NCBI RefSeq assembly: GCF_018904615.1
Contig: NZ_JADCNH010000008.1
Coordinates: 1 to 64,000 of the forward strand
Direction of reading: 5' to 3'
Source of the DNA: Verticiella alkaliphila
GTDB lineage: Bacteria; Pseudomonadota; Gammaproteobacteria; Burkholderiales; Burkholderiaceae_B
Length of the DNA stretch: 64,000 bases
Part shown: positions 37,111-47,076 of the stretch, piece by piece
How positions within the stretch are numbered: position 1 is the stretch's first letter
Layout of the letters: every line of letters begins with the position of its first letter
Made by a program: the position numbers and the translations under genes
The notes under the pieces: model-generated
Databases searched by the model: none
What the model saw: the letters and a program-made list of their open reading frames with translations, nothing else
What the model was told of the DNA's origin: nothing

Positions 37111-37353
37111 TCACACACGAAGTCGGTCTCCCAACGCGTCGGCTGCGCTCGCGGGCAGTCCGACTTGTGTGGCGGCCTCCCGCACCAAGATCTCGTAAGG
37201 ACGATGGGCCCCGCGAGCGTACGTGAGACGCAGGCAGGCCGCGCGCCATTCATGTCCCTCGGCCTCTCCCTGTGCGACATCGTTCCACAGCGTCCAGGAA
37301 TCGAGCAACGCGGTCAGCAGATCAAAGAGCATAACGTCGTAACGGCGGGTCAT
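37111..37353 (-). pseudogene. HAD-family hydrolase remnant (N-terminal part only)
   Basis: MTRRYDVMLFDLLTALLDSWTLWNDVAQGE resembles the start of a haloacid-dehalogenase-type hydrolase (the DxL/DxT nucleophile region), and homology-like sequence continues to GLPASAADALGDRL, after which the frame stops. The core and cap regions with the Lys and DD motifs are absent. Directly joined to the Bug remnant in another frame. Confidence 0.6.
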
Positions 37354-37451
37354 GGCAGGCACTCGGTGAAGGTGAATGCGTTCAGTGTAGGAACCTGAGT
37401 GCCATAATGGGTTAATGAAAAATCACTTCTTCATTCACCGTTGGGTTAAGA

Positions 37452-37943
37452 ATGAACCTGGATGTGGACGACCTGCGCTTCATCACCGCACTGGATCGTG
37501 CTGCGCAGGGAACCGAAGCCTTCGACGTCGTGGTGAGCATCGGGGCCATTCCCGACTCGCGCTGGGTCGCGCATCGCATCGCGCCCAGTCGGCGCATCCT
37601 GTGCGCCTCGCCCGCCTATCTGCGGCAGGCGCCGCCGCTGCAAATACCGGTGGATCTTGTGCAACACGCCTGCCTGGTGCTGCGCGAGAACGCCGAGGAC
37701 GACGGCGAGACGATCCGTCAATGGTGCGTTGCCGGCAAAGGCATCATGCTGCGCTCGGAGTGGGACGTGGCCGAGGGGCTGGCGACAGGCACCCTCGTAC
37801 CCTTGCTGCCGCACTACCGCGCGCCGGATGCAGACATCACGGCGCTGGTGCCCCAGTCTCGAATTGCCTCGACGCGGGCGCGGCTCTTCACCACCGCGCT
37901 GAAGCAGGCATTCCGACCTCGCCCCCCTTGGCGGCCCGCGTGA
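37452..37943 (+). pseudogene. LysR regulator with a large internal deletion
   Basis: The frame starts with the LysR-type opening MNLDVDDLRFITALDRAAQG but jumps straight to the C-terminal effector-domain sequence FDVVVSIGAIPDSRWVAHRIAPSRRILCASPAYL and on to LFTTALKQAF. The helix-turn-helix and the linker (over 100 residues) are missing, so it cannot bind DNA as a normal LysR protein. The remaining 163 codons are in frame. It is divergent from the HAD/Bug remnants, the place where their regulator would be expected. Confidence 0.75.
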
Positions 37944-38022
37944 GACGACACGCAGCGGCAGTATGATGGGTTCACACCGCGCTGGCACTAGGCCTGCGCT
38001 TCCTCGTTTCCCAGGAGATTCC

Positions 38023-38631
38023 ATGAAGCTCTACTTCAGCCCCGGCGCCTGCTCGCTCTCGCCCCACATCACCGCCGTCGAACTCGGCATGTCGGTCGAT
38101 CTTGTTCAGGTCGACCTGCGTGCCCATCAGACCAAGGATGGCGCGGATTTCTATGCCATCAACCCCAAGGGTTACGTCCCGGCGCTGCAACTGGACGGCG
38201 GCGAGGTCATCACCGAAGGCCCGGCCATCGTGCAGTACCTGGCCGACCAGAAGCCCGATGCCGGCCTCTTGCCGCCGGCGGGGTCCGTGGCACGCGCGCA
38301 GGTCCAGGCGTGGCTCACCTTCATCGGCACGGAGCTGCACAAGAACTTCAGCCCGCTTTTCAAGCCGGATTCCACGGACGACATGAAGGCACGTGCGCGC
38401 GACATGATCGGCAAGCGCTTTGCCTACGTGGAGCAACAGCTGGCGAATCAGGACTACCTGACGGGCGCGCAGTTCAGCGTTGCGGACCCGTACCTCTTCG
38501 TCATGCTGACGTGGGCCGAGCGCATGCAGATCGACATCGGCGCCTATCCGAAGCTGCAGGCCTTCAAGGCGCGCGTCGCGGCACGTCCCGCTGTGCAGCA
38601 GGCCATGCGCGAAGAAGGATTGCTCGGCTGA
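38023..38631 (+). CDS. gstA: Beta-class glutathione S-transferase
   Basis: The 202-residue protein starts MKLYFSPGACSLSPHI with the Cys10 and thioredoxin-fold residues of bacterial beta-class GSTs, followed by NPKGYVPALQL, the glutathione-binding EGPAIVQYLADQ, and a helical C-terminal domain (YLTGAQFSVADPYLFVMLTW). It conjugates or reduces electrophiles with glutathione in the cytosol. The start at 38023 has AGGAGA before it. It is convergent with pgaD, separated by 13 bases. Confidence 0.93.
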   Translation: MKLYFSPGACSLSPHITAVELGMSVDLVQVDLRAHQTKDGADFYAINPKGYVPALQLDGGEVITEGPAIVQYLADQKPDAGLLPPAGSVARAQVQAWLTFIGTELHKNFSPLFKPDSTDDMKARARDMIGKRFAYVEQQLANQDYLTGAQFSVADPYLFVMLTWAERMQIDIGAYPKLQAFKARVAARPAVQQAMREEGLLG

Positions 38632-38644
38632 TGCCGGGGCGGCC

Positions 38645-39229
38645 TCAGGCCGCCTGATCGACGGTGGCTGTGGCCGCGCCAGGCACCGCGGCCTCGCCCG
38701 CTTCGGCGTTGCGCAGCCGCCCCTTGCGGTCATGCCGGATCCGCAGCGAACGCGTATGGCGCCACAAGGACAGACGGCGCGGCGCCATGCGCGCAAAATC
38801 GGCCACTTCGGGGCGGGTATCGTCGAGCGGATCGCCGGCCTCACCTTCTTCGGCCGCCAGCAGCACGCGCCGCACCGGCGCAAGCAGCAGCATGCCGAGC
38901 AGGATGGCGAGCACGATCACGGCATAGAGCGCGAGCAAGCTGACGTCACCCAGTTCGCCCGTCGACGTGAAAAAGTGGCGCCAGGCGTAGATCAGCACGC
39001 CGGCCCAGAAGAGCGCGAAGAGAACCGGCCGTATGGCACGCAGCCAGACATACTTGCCGTAAGCCTTCCAGGTGGGCTGTGCGCGCCGGAAATCCGCGAG
39101 CGACACACGGGCCGCGTCCAGGATTGGCTCCGGATGCGGCTGGGCCCAGAAGCGCGGACGCTCCGGGGGCGTGACGGCGGGCTGTGACGCGGTGCCGGTG
39201 GCGTGCGCGTTGGCACTGTCAGAGTTCAT
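38645..39229 (-). CDS. pgaD: Poly-beta-1,6-N-acetylglucosamine synthesis protein PgaD-like
   Basis: The 194-residue protein has two membrane helices (LRAIRPVLFALFWAGVLIYAW and LALYAVIVLAILLGMLLLAP), the layout of PgaD, which supports the PgaC glycosyltransferase in the inner membrane. The N-terminus and C-terminus are long and charged or Ala-rich. Its start overlaps the pgaC stop by 11 bases and it is the last gene of pgaABCD. Confidence 0.85.
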   Translation of the reverse strand: MNSDSANAHATGTASQPAVTPPERPRFWAQPHPEPILDAARVSLADFRRAQPTWKAYGKYVWLRAIRPVLFALFWAGVLIYAWRHFFTSTGELGDVSLLALYAVIVLAILLGMLLLAPVRRVLLAAEEGEAGDPLDDTRPEVADFARMAPRRLSLWRHTRSLRIRHDRKGRLRNAEAGEAAVPGAATATVDQAA

Positions 39230-40490
39230 CAGTCAATCCTCGATCAGGGCTGCGCCAAACCGCACGCTGGCCGGCGCGGCGCAAAAGAACCATGGGCAGC
39301 GCCAGCACGCTGGTGATCATGTTGAGGGTCCAGAAGGCGAAGGGATACCAGATCGTCCAGACCAGGTAGCGCAGGATCTGGCGGTCGTAGTGGCGATCGA
39401 TCCACAGGCTCACCGCCATCTGCAGCATGCAGGTGATGCCCAGCAGCACGCCATGCCACTCGGGCCAGAAGCCCACGGTCTCCCAATCCACGGGAAACAC
39501 CATCTCGATGAAGCCGACGGTGAGCACGAAGAGCATGGCGTACGCCCACACCACGCTCGCCACGTACTCCAGGTAGATCGGCCACATCTGGGCGTGGCGC
39601 GGATTCACGATCATGCTCGTGTAGCGCAGGATGGTCTGCACGCCGCCCACCGCCCAGCGCTGCCGCTGGCGGTACAGGCCACGCAAGGTTTCCGGCATCA
39701 GGATCCAGCACAGGGCCCGCGGCGCGAAGCGCAGGCGCCAGCCCGCGAGCTGCAGCTTCCAGCTGATGTCGATGTCCTCGGTCATGACATCGGGGCTCCA
39801 GAAGCCTGCCTCGAGCAAGGCCTTGCGGCGAAAGAGCGCAATCACCCCTGACACGGTGAAGAGCCGGCCGAAGAGCTGCTGCGCGCGCTTGATGAGTCCG
39901 ATCGTGGAGGAGAACTCGCCCACCTGCATGCGACCCAGCAACGAGGTGCGCGTGCGGATGCGCGGATTGCCGGTCACGGCGCCGACCTTCTCCGAGCGCA
40001 ACATGGGCAGCATGAGCCAGGCGATGGCATCGACGTCCAGCAACGCGTCGCCATCCGTGCCGAGGATGTATTCGCCATTGGCCAGCAGCGTGGCCGTGTT
40101 CAGACCGACCGCCTTGCCCTGGTTGCCATCGTGATGCAGCACGCGCAGGTTGCCGTACACCGCGGCGAGCGAATCGAGGATGGCCGCGGTGGCGTCGGTG
40201 CTGCCGTCGTTGACCGCGATGACCTCGAACGCCGGGTAGCGTGAGCGCATCAGCTGGTCGATGACGTCGCGCACGCCGGCTTCCTCGTTGTAGCAAGGCA
40301 CCACCACCGTGACGAGCGGCGTCTGCGGCAGCAAGGTGAGCGGATCGATGCGTTCGTGCCGCCGGCGCTCGAAGACCAGCGCATGGGCGAGCCCACCCCC
40401 GATCCAGACGTAGGCCATCAGGAAGGGGTAATAGAACACGTAGGCGTAGACGAACGATGCAAAGCCGCTGTCCAGAAGATTTGCCATCAT
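39219..40490 (-). CDS. pgaC: Poly-beta-1,6-N-acetylglucosamine synthase
   Basis: The 423-residue inner-membrane glycosyltransferase of family 2 polymerises UDP-GlcNAc into PNAG. Visible are the N-terminal helices, the catalytic motifs VTVVVPCYNEEAG, AVNDGSTD, LGTDGDALLD, the VMTEDIDISWKLQL acceptor Asp, and the QRQRW motif (LYRQRQRWAVGG), followed by C-terminal membrane helices. Start taken at the first of two ATGs (40490), five bases after the pgaB stop. Overlaps pgaD by 11 bases. Confidence 0.95.
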   Translation of the reverse strand: MMANLLDSGFASFVYAYVFYYPFLMAYVWIGGGLAHALVFERRRHERIDPLTLLPQTPLVTVVVPCYNEEAGVRDVIDQLMRSRYPAFEVIAVNDGSTDATAAILDSLAAVYGNLRVLHHDGNQGKAVGLNTATLLANGEYILGTDGDALLDVDAIAWLMLPMLRSEKVGAVTGNPRIRTRTSLLGRMQVGEFSSTIGLIKRAQQLFGRLFTVSGVIALFRRKALLEAGFWSPDVMTEDIDISWKLQLAGWRLRFAPRALCWILMPETLRGLYRQRQRWAVGGVQTILRYTSMIVNPRHAQMWPIYLEYVASVVWAYAMLFVLTVGFIEMVFPVDWETVGFWPEWHGVLLGITCMLQMAVSLWIDRHYDRQILRYLVWTIWYPFAFWTLNMITSVLALPMVLLRRAGQRAVWRSPDRGLTDEL

Positions 40491-40495
40491 GGCGC

Positions 40496-42622
40496 TTACC
40501 TCTGGCTCGGCCACAGCGTCAGCGCGGGCGGCGTGTCCAGCCCGTGGACGCTGCCTGGCAACAGCCCCCGTACCGACAGGGCTTCCCGAAGCACCGGCAC
40601 GCCCGGTTGTCCGAGAATGAAGTCGTCGGGGTAGTAGGCCAGATGCCGGGCGCCTGCACGATGCAACGTGAACCATTGCCGTGCGAGCTCGTCATCGGGC
40701 ACGGCCTGGCCCGTGCGCCAGTCCCGCGCCTGGATCTGGAACACCGTGCGCTCGATGCCACCGGGCGTAGCGTGGGCACGCGCCACGAGCGACTGCAACC
40801 AGGCGTGCGGATCCGACACGTGCTCCATGTAGGGCATGGCCATCACGGCAACATAGTCGTAAGCCGCCAAGGCATCGGCGTAATCCTGGGCGAACCACGC
40901 CCCCGTCTCGGGCGCCAGCACCGGTCTTGCATAGAGGTTGCGCGCGGTGATGAGCCCTGGCCGCCACTGGGCGACGCGTTGGGCGAGCGCCAGGGTGAAG
41001 GCGGTGAGATACCGCGTCTTGGCCTGGGCCCAGCGCTCGCTGGCCGCGGTGTCTGCCCGGATCGCCGCGATGTCTGCCGGCAAGCCCCAGGCGGCGTAGG
41101 TCTGCAGCGCCAGCGGGCTCGCGTCCTCGTCATCGCCCAACAGGGCGTCGTCATGAAAGAGGATGCCAGCAAAGGTGGCATGCCGGCCCAGATCCTCGTA
41201 GATGTCCCCGATCATGGCGCGCACGTCCGGGTCGAAGGGGGTCAGCCGGTGATAGCGCACGTCGCCCTCGGCCGTCGGGGTCGGCGTGTCGACATGCGGC
41301 ACGCCCGCGCGGTGCGTGACCGTGCGACCTGCCAGCGGATGCCCGGCAGGCAGGCGATACGCGAGCACCGGCATCCAGGCATAGACCTGCACCCCGGTGC
41401 GCGTGCGCAACTGCCAGGCGACCCGATTGAAGAGATCCGCGCGCATCGGCAGATGGCGGTTCGGGAAGTACAGGGCGTCCGCGGCGCCGTCGCCATCCGG
41501 GTCCGCAAAGGCCTGCAGGAACACCGAACGCGGCCCCACCGCCTGCACCCGCTCGAGCAGCGCACTGAGATTGCGCTCCTGCTGCGCCGGGTCCGGGTCA
41601 TAGACATAGTCCAGATCGACGTGCATGGCGCGGTTGAGCGGGAAGATGCTGCCGTCGCCTGCCGGCGCGCGAAAGAGCGTGTGGTCCGGCACGGTCATGT
41701 CGTAGGTGGCCAGCCCGCGTCGGAGGGTCTGCAGCGGCACGTCAGGGGTGTTCGCGCCTTCCTGCAGCGTGAAGGTGATCGGCATGCCGGCATCGCGCGC
41801 CAGCGCCAGCGCCGATTCGGTGTAGGCGCCGTAGGGCCATACCATCACGCGCACGGGCACGCCCGTCTGCGCCTCGATGAGCGCACGGCTGCGGCGCAGG
41901 TCCTGCCCGACACGATCGGCGTAGGCCTCGACACTTTCATAGCGGCCGGTCTGCGCGTCGTAGGCCAGCGTGGCCGCGGCCGGCTGGGCATTGCCCTGCG
42001 CATTGCCCGGCACGCCCCGGTGCATGCCATCGCTATGGCTCGCGAATTCGATGAGGCCGGAGGCGGCCATCTCGCGCACCTGATCCCAGGACAGGAAGTT
42101 CTCGCGCGCGGTGAGCTGCGCTTGCTGGAGTCCGCTCGCCACCAGGGGCTGGCCCTGCGGCTCGCGCATCCACTCGGTGACCAGAGCGACGACGGCCGGA
42201 TAGCCGAACTCGCGCAGCAGCGGGAAGGCCTTCTCGTACGTGCTGACGTAGCCATCGTCGAAGGTGAGCAGCACGGCGCGGGGCGGCAGCGGCGCGCCGC
42301 CGGCGCGTGCGTCGATGATCTGTTGCAGGCTCACCGGATGGTAGTCCGCTGCTTGCAGCCATGCGAAGAACTCGGCCAGCGTGGTCTCGTCGATGGCGGT
42401 GGGCTCGGGTGCTGTCGCAAAGGTCGCCCGCACGTCGGTGCGCACGTCATGAAAGGCGATGGCGCGAAAGGTCTGGCCGTCGTCCGGATCCGGCGGTGGC
42501 AGCCGTTGGGCACTGGCCGGCGTGAGTATCGCCAGGGCCAGCAAGAGGCCGACGCCTGCGCGCAGCACGCGGCGCAGTTCGCGACAGGCCGCGAGGAACG
42601 GGGTGGCTAGGCGAGCAATCAT
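40496..42622 (-). CDS. pgaB: Poly-beta-1,6-N-acetylglucosamine N-deacetylase
   Basis: The 708-residue protein partially de-N-acetylates PNAG in the periplasm so it can be exported. It has a signal sequence (RVLRAGVGLLLALAILTPASA), an N-terminal CE4 deacetylase domain with AIAFHDVR and VLLTFDDGYVS, and a C-terminal glycosidase-like domain (from about residue 320; FAGILFHDDALLGDD). It lacks a lipobox Cys at the cleavage site. Start overlaps the pgaA stop by four bases. Confidence 0.94.
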   Translation of the reverse strand: MIARLATPFLAACRELRRVLRAGVGLLLALAILTPASAQRLPPPDPDDGQTFRAIAFHDVRTDVRATFATAPEPTAIDETTLAEFFAWLQAADYHPVSLQQIIDARAGGAPLPPRAVLLTFDDGYVSTYEKAFPLLREFGYPAVVALVTEWMREPQGQPLVASGLQQAQLTARENFLSWDQVREMAASGLIEFASHSDGMHRGVPGNAQGNAQPAAATLAYDAQTGRYESVEAYADRVGQDLRRSRALIEAQTGVPVRVMVWPYGAYTESALALARDAGMPITFTLQEGANTPDVPLQTLRRGLATYDMTVPDHTLFRAPAGDGSIFPLNRAMHVDLDYVYDPDPAQQERNLSALLERVQAVGPRSVFLQAFADPDGDGAADALYFPNRHLPMRADLFNRVAWQLRTRTGVQVYAWMPVLAYRLPAGHPLAGRTVTHRAGVPHVDTPTPTAEGDVRYHRLTPFDPDVRAMIGDIYEDLGRHATFAGILFHDDALLGDDEDASPLALQTYAAWGLPADIAAIRADTAASERWAQAKTRYLTAFTLALAQRVAQWRPGLITARNLYARPVLAPETGAWFAQDYADALAAYDYVAVMAMPYMEHVSDPHAWLQSLVARAHATPGGIERTVFQIQARDWRTGQAVPDDELARQWFTLHRAGARHLAYYPDDFILGQPGVPVLREALSVRGLLPGSVHGLDTPPALTLWPSQR

Positions 42623-45194
42623 GGCGCGATCGGCATGGTCAGGGTGAGAAAGAGGTCGTGCCGGCGCTCGGCCACGCCGTCGTAGGGATGACTGCCGGTA
42701 CCGATGCCATAGCGCAGGGCGAAGGTCTCGCCCACCCGCCACTCGTGGACGTAGCGCACTTCCCAGAGCGCGCCACCGCCGAAGCCTGCCTGCCGGTACA
42801 CCCCGCTCGTGGCCTCGATAGCTTGCACGAAGCGACGGTCGTCGAGCTTCCACGTCAGGAACTCGGCCCGCGCGGTCACGCGCGCGGCGCTCTCGCGCGA
42901 GGGGCTGAAGTACGGCACGTCCTGCTGGGCGTAGCGTCCCGTGTCCAGCGACACGGTGGTGTCGAACTTGAAGCGCGGGCCAGACACCCAGCGCTCGTTC
43001 CAGTCCACCCCCAGGCCCTGACGGCGGTTGCCGTCAGAAAAGTCCAGCAGGCCATAGCGCAGGGAGACGTTGCGCTCGTCGCTCGCGAGCCAACGCGCCG
43101 TCAGGCCCACATCCCGGGCACCGATGCCGGCCGCACGGGCCCGCCAGGGCGTCTGAAGGCTATGGGTGTCCGCCTCGGCCAACAGGCGCCAGGCATCGCC
43201 GGCGCGGTACGACACGTTGACGGCAGCCCCTTGCCGCGGCGCGCCGCTGCTGGCGTGATGGACTTCGCCTGCGGCCATCCAGCGGCCAGATTCCCATTGC
43301 AGGCCCAACCCGGTGCGGGCCAAACGCAACCGCTCCTCGTCCACCGTGGCCTGCGCAAACACCTGGCGCGCGAAGACCCGCCAGCCGTCGGCCAGCAGGG
43401 GTGAGGACAGCCGCACGTCCGCCCGGGCGTCCCGGTTGGACAGCGTGCCGCCATCGCGCGCGGCGCCGGCTTCGACCTCCAGACGCGTCGCCCGGTAGGT
43501 GCGCAGCGAGCGGTCGGCGTTGCGCACGGCGATCGCCTCGGGCGCCTCCGCCTGGAGCACCGCGAGCCGCTCGTGGGCCTCGCGATGATGGCCGCCGACT
43601 GCAAGGCGCCGATGTGCCCCGCACGCGCGGCGACGTCGTCCGGGTGATCCGTGGCGAGTGACTCATAGAGCGCGACGGCGTGCTCCGGGCGTTCCTGACG
43701 CTGCGCGACCTGCGCCTGCCCGGCCCGCAGGCCGGCGTGCAACGGCGCCTGGCTGACGAGCAGATCGAAGCGCGCGCGCGCCTGCGCCACGCGGTCGGCG
43801 TAGAGCAGGCTCAGGGCGCGCAGATGTTCGACCTGCGTGCGATCCGGGTTTGCCCGCCCCGCCTCGGGCGTGAGGCGCAGATAGGCCGGTGTTGCGGCCT
43901 CGAGCTCGCGCAGCAAGGCCTCGGCCTGCGTGAACCGCGCCGTGTCGAGATAGGCGAAGACCAGGCCGACGTGAACGTCGCTCGGCACGGGCAGCGCCTC
44001 ACCGCCATCGCGCAGCGCGGCCTCATAGAGCGGCACGGCGAGATCCGAGCGGCGCTGGAATTGGTGGGCGCCGGCGGCGGCCGACAGGACGTAATACGGC
44101 GCCGCGCCCCAGCGCTGGACCCGGGCCTCATAGCGCGCGAGCACGTCGGCGTAGCGGCCCAGGGCCGCCAGCGCCACGATCTCGTCGTCGTCCAGACGGC
44201 GCGCAATCGCCTGCCATTCCGCGGGATCGGTCTGCCCGGTGGCCGTGGCCTGCGCCTCGCCGTGAACAAGTTGTGCGCGCAACGGGGCGATACGGGCGTA
44301 GACCGCGTGCAGCGCCGCATGGCGTGCCGGGCCCTCGCCCGTGCGCTGATCACGCTCGCGCACGGCCCAGCGCAGCGACTGACCAAGGGCCTGCTGGGCC
44401 AGCTCGGCCGCCTCGAGCATGCTGAACTCGGCGGTGTCGCGCGCCATCGCGTCTCGCGCATAGGCATCGCCCGCCGCCGGCGCGCCGAGCTCGGACAGCA
44501 GAAAGGCCGGCGCCCGATTCGCGTACGCATGCGCAGGGGCCAGCGTGCGCACCGCCTGATAGATGGCCAGGGCGTGCAGCGGTTGCGATCGGGCCTCCGC
44601 GAGGGCGCCACGCACTTCCAGCAATGCCACCTTGCGGGGCTGGCTGGCCCCGGCATCCTGCGCCAACTGCTGAACCGTGGTATCGGCCTGGGCGAAGTGG
44701 CCCTGGTCGATCTGCCAGAGGGCCAGCTGCACGCGGGCATCCCAATCCTGAGGCGCCCGCGACAGCCACGCCTGGATGGCTGCGCCCTGGAGTTCACGGT
44801 CTGCCTGGTCCCGCGCGGCGGCCGTGGCCGCGGGCAGCGCATAGGTCGGCAATGCCGACGGCCCCAGGCGCCGTGCGGCTGCCACGGCGGATGCCGCGTC
44901 CCGGGACTCCCAGGCGGCGACGACGAGATCGGCCGCCACGCGCCGGCGCTCGTCGGGCACGGCGACCGAGGCCTCCCATCGCCGCAGGACAGGCACGGCC
45001 TCGCGCCACGTGCGCTCGCCCGAGCGCACGTCGGCGATCAAGGCATCGTGGGTCGCGGGGTCGTAATTCGTCGTTGCTGCCAAGCTGGCGCTGGCGCTCA
45101 GCGTCAGCGCCAATCCCAGCCAGAAATACCGCGTGCGTCGCTTATTTTTTGCGTTGTACGCAATCTTGCGCCGGTTCTGCGCCCTGCCCTGCAT
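42619..45194 (-). pseudogene. pgaA: PNAG export porin PgaA, frameshifted
   Basis: The two frames together give the complete outer-membrane exporter: a signal/membrane segment (FWLGLALTLSASASLAA), a TPR-type periplasmic domain up to about residue 530 (repeats such as ALAIYQAVRTLAPAHAYANRAP), and the C-terminal beta-barrel (VFAQATVDEERLRLARTGLGLQW ... FLTLTMPIAP). The first frame runs from 45194 to the break and the second continues to 42619. One missing base between 43593 and 43594 disrupts it at HIGALQSA-GHHREAHERL. Since pgaB, pgaC and pgaD are intact, an assembly indel is at least as likely as a pseudogene. It is the first gene of the operon. Confidence 0.85.
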
Positions 45195-45530
45195 CGTGGC
45201 CCCTATGGGTTAGGTCATCGGCTGTGAACCTGCCGTCCTCGGACCTAACCGAAGGAAGAGCTGCTACAGACGCTGCGAAGCGGCTAGTATCCTTGAGAGG
45301 ATTGAAACAGTGCGTGAGGCCCAGTAAGGGAGTTTCTGTGTCTTGCGTGCAAATCACCTACCTTGACAAGGCCCGCCGTAGTCGCTCGCCCTGCGGACGT
45401 AAACTATGGAGACGCCCGCTGACAATTCGCATTGTCGGTGCGGTCGTGGCGCAACACCCCGTCGTCAGGCGAAGCCGACTTGACACGGCTGATAGACTGG
45501 CAGGTTACCCCCCGAATTCGAGGCCACGCC
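45195..45530. other. 336-base divergent region between pgaA and dbpA
   Basis: It holds the promoters and leaders of pgaABCD (minus) and dbpA (plus), and a nine-base inverted repeat just before pgaA. The rest shows no recognisable site; it contains 71-codon minus-strand frames that do not look like protein. Confidence 0.5.
45208..45250 (-). repeat. Inverted repeat in the pgaA leader
   Basis: GGTTAGGTC (minus strand, 45250-45242) faces GACCTAACC (45216-45208) around a 25-base loop, ending 13 bases before the pgaA ATG. The loop contains GAGGAC, a GGA motif of the kind CsrA binds, and the hairpin could occlude the AGGGG ribosome site. It could also be a DNA operator. Confidence 0.45.
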
Positions 45531-46910
45531 ATGGACCGCGCCTTCTCCAGCCTGCCGCTCTCGCCGGCCATGCTCGCCAATCTCGCCCAACTCGGCTATG
45601 CCGAGATGACGGACATCCAGGCCAAAAGCCTGCCGGAAGTCCTGGCGGGACGCGACCTCATCGCCCAGGCCAGCACGGGCAGCGGCAAGACGGCCGCCTT
45701 TGCGATCGGTGCCCTGCACGCCCTGAACACGACGTTCTTCGCCCCCCAGACGCTGGTGCTCTGCCCGACGCGGGAACTCGCCGACCAGGTGGCACACGAG
45801 TTCCGGCGCCTGGCCAAGTTCGCCGGCAACATCAAGGTGGTGGTGCTGTGCGGCGGCGGGGTGTCCGTGCGACGGCAGGCCGACACGCTGGAGCACGGCT
45901 CGCACGTGATCGTCGGCACCCCGGGGCGCATCGCCGATCACCTCGAGCGCGGCACGCTCAGCCTCTCGCGCATCCGCACGCTGGTGCTGGACGAAGCCGA
46001 CCGCATGCTCGACATGGGGTTCAAGGACATCATCAACGCGATTGCCCGTGAATGCCCGGAGCGCCGCCAGACGCTGCTCTTCTCGGCCACGTATGAAGAC
46101 AACATCCGGCAGGTGAGCGCGCGTCTCTTGCGCGATCCCGTGGAGGTGCGCGTGGCTGCGCTGCACGACGCGAGCACCATCGAGCAGCACGTCTTCGAGG
46201 TGGCGCCGGACGCACGCACCCGCACGGTCGACACGCTGCTGCGGCACTTCCGGCCGGAATCCACCCTCGCTTTCTGCAACACCAAGGCGGCATGCGACGT
46301 GCTGGCGCAGGCGCTGCAGGATCAAGGCCATGACGCGCTCGCACTGCACGGCGACATGGAACAGCGTGACCGCGACGTCGTACTGACGGAGTTCGCCAAT
46401 GGCAGCTGCACCGTGCTGGTGGCCACCGACGTGGCCGCCCGCGGGCTGGACATCAAGCAACTCGGCGCGGTCATCAACGTCGAGGTGAGCCGCGACCCGG
46501 AGGTGCACATCCACCGGATCGGGCGCACCGGCCGCAATGGCGAACAGGGCCTCGCCCTCACGCTATGCACGCCACGCGAGATGCACTACATCGAACGCAT
46601 CGAGACCTATCAGGGACAGCGCGCCCAGTGGGCAGACGCCAGCCGCCTCTCGCCCAAGGGCGGCGCGCTGCGCGCGCGCTATGTGACCGTGGCGATCCAG
46701 GGCGGACGCAAGGACAAGCTGCGCCCGGGCGACGTGCTGGGCGCGCTCACCGGTCCGGGCGGCCTGACGGGCGAGCACGTGGGCCGCATTCACGTCTTCG
46801 AGCACGTGTCCTATGCGGCGGTGGAGCGCGGTCAGGCGGCAGCCGCCGTGGCCCGCATGGAAGGCGGCTCGATCAAGGGCCGCTCCCTGCGCGCCCGCGT
46901 GGTCGGCTAG
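45531..46910 (+). CDS. dbpA: ATP-dependent RNA helicase DbpA
   Basis: The 459-residue DEAD-box protein has the Q motif region (LAQLGYAEMTDIQAKSLP), Walker A ASTGSGKTAAFAIG, VLDEADRMLDMGF, SATYED, ARGLDI and HRIGRTGRNG, followed by a C-terminal RNA-binding domain (about residues 385-459) characteristic of DbpA, which targets hairpin 92 of 23S rRNA during ribosome assembly. Start at 45531 is the family N-terminus; the 33-codon in-frame extension upstream is not protein-like. Confidence 0.93.
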   Translation: MDRAFSSLPLSPAMLANLAQLGYAEMTDIQAKSLPEVLAGRDLIAQASTGSGKTAAFAIGALHALNTTFFAPQTLVLCPTRELADQVAHEFRRLAKFAGNIKVVVLCGGGVSVRRQADTLEHGSHVIVGTPGRIADHLERGTLSLSRIRTLVLDEADRMLDMGFKDIINAIARECPERRQTLLFSATYEDNIRQVSARLLRDPVEVRVAALHDASTIEQHVFEVAPDARTRTVDTLLRHFRPESTLAFCNTKAACDVLAQALQDQGHDALALHGDMEQRDRDVVLTEFANGSCTVLVATDVAARGLDIKQLGAVINVEVSRDPEVHIHRIGRTGRNGEQGLALTLCTPREMHYIERIETYQGQRAQWADASRLSPKGGALRARYVTVAIQGGRKDKLRPGDVLGALTGPGGLTGEHVGRIHVFEHVSYAAVERGQAAAAVARMEGGSIKGRSLRARVVG

Positions 46911-47076
46911 GCGTCGGGCCCTTCCCCCTATACTGGTGCGGAGCCGCCGATCGAGCGGCGCGAGGACGGCCGGGCTAGGCCTGGCGTCCGCATGGTGGTG
47001 AGCCCGCCCCCGGGCAGGCCGCCACACCGGCCGCCCAGCCTGGTCGTCGTGAACAACGACGCACAGGAGACACCCG

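Noticed and set aside
45142-45357. 71-codon minus-strand frame in front of pgaA
   Set aside because: It overlaps the pgaA start and leader and its translation has no protein-like features.
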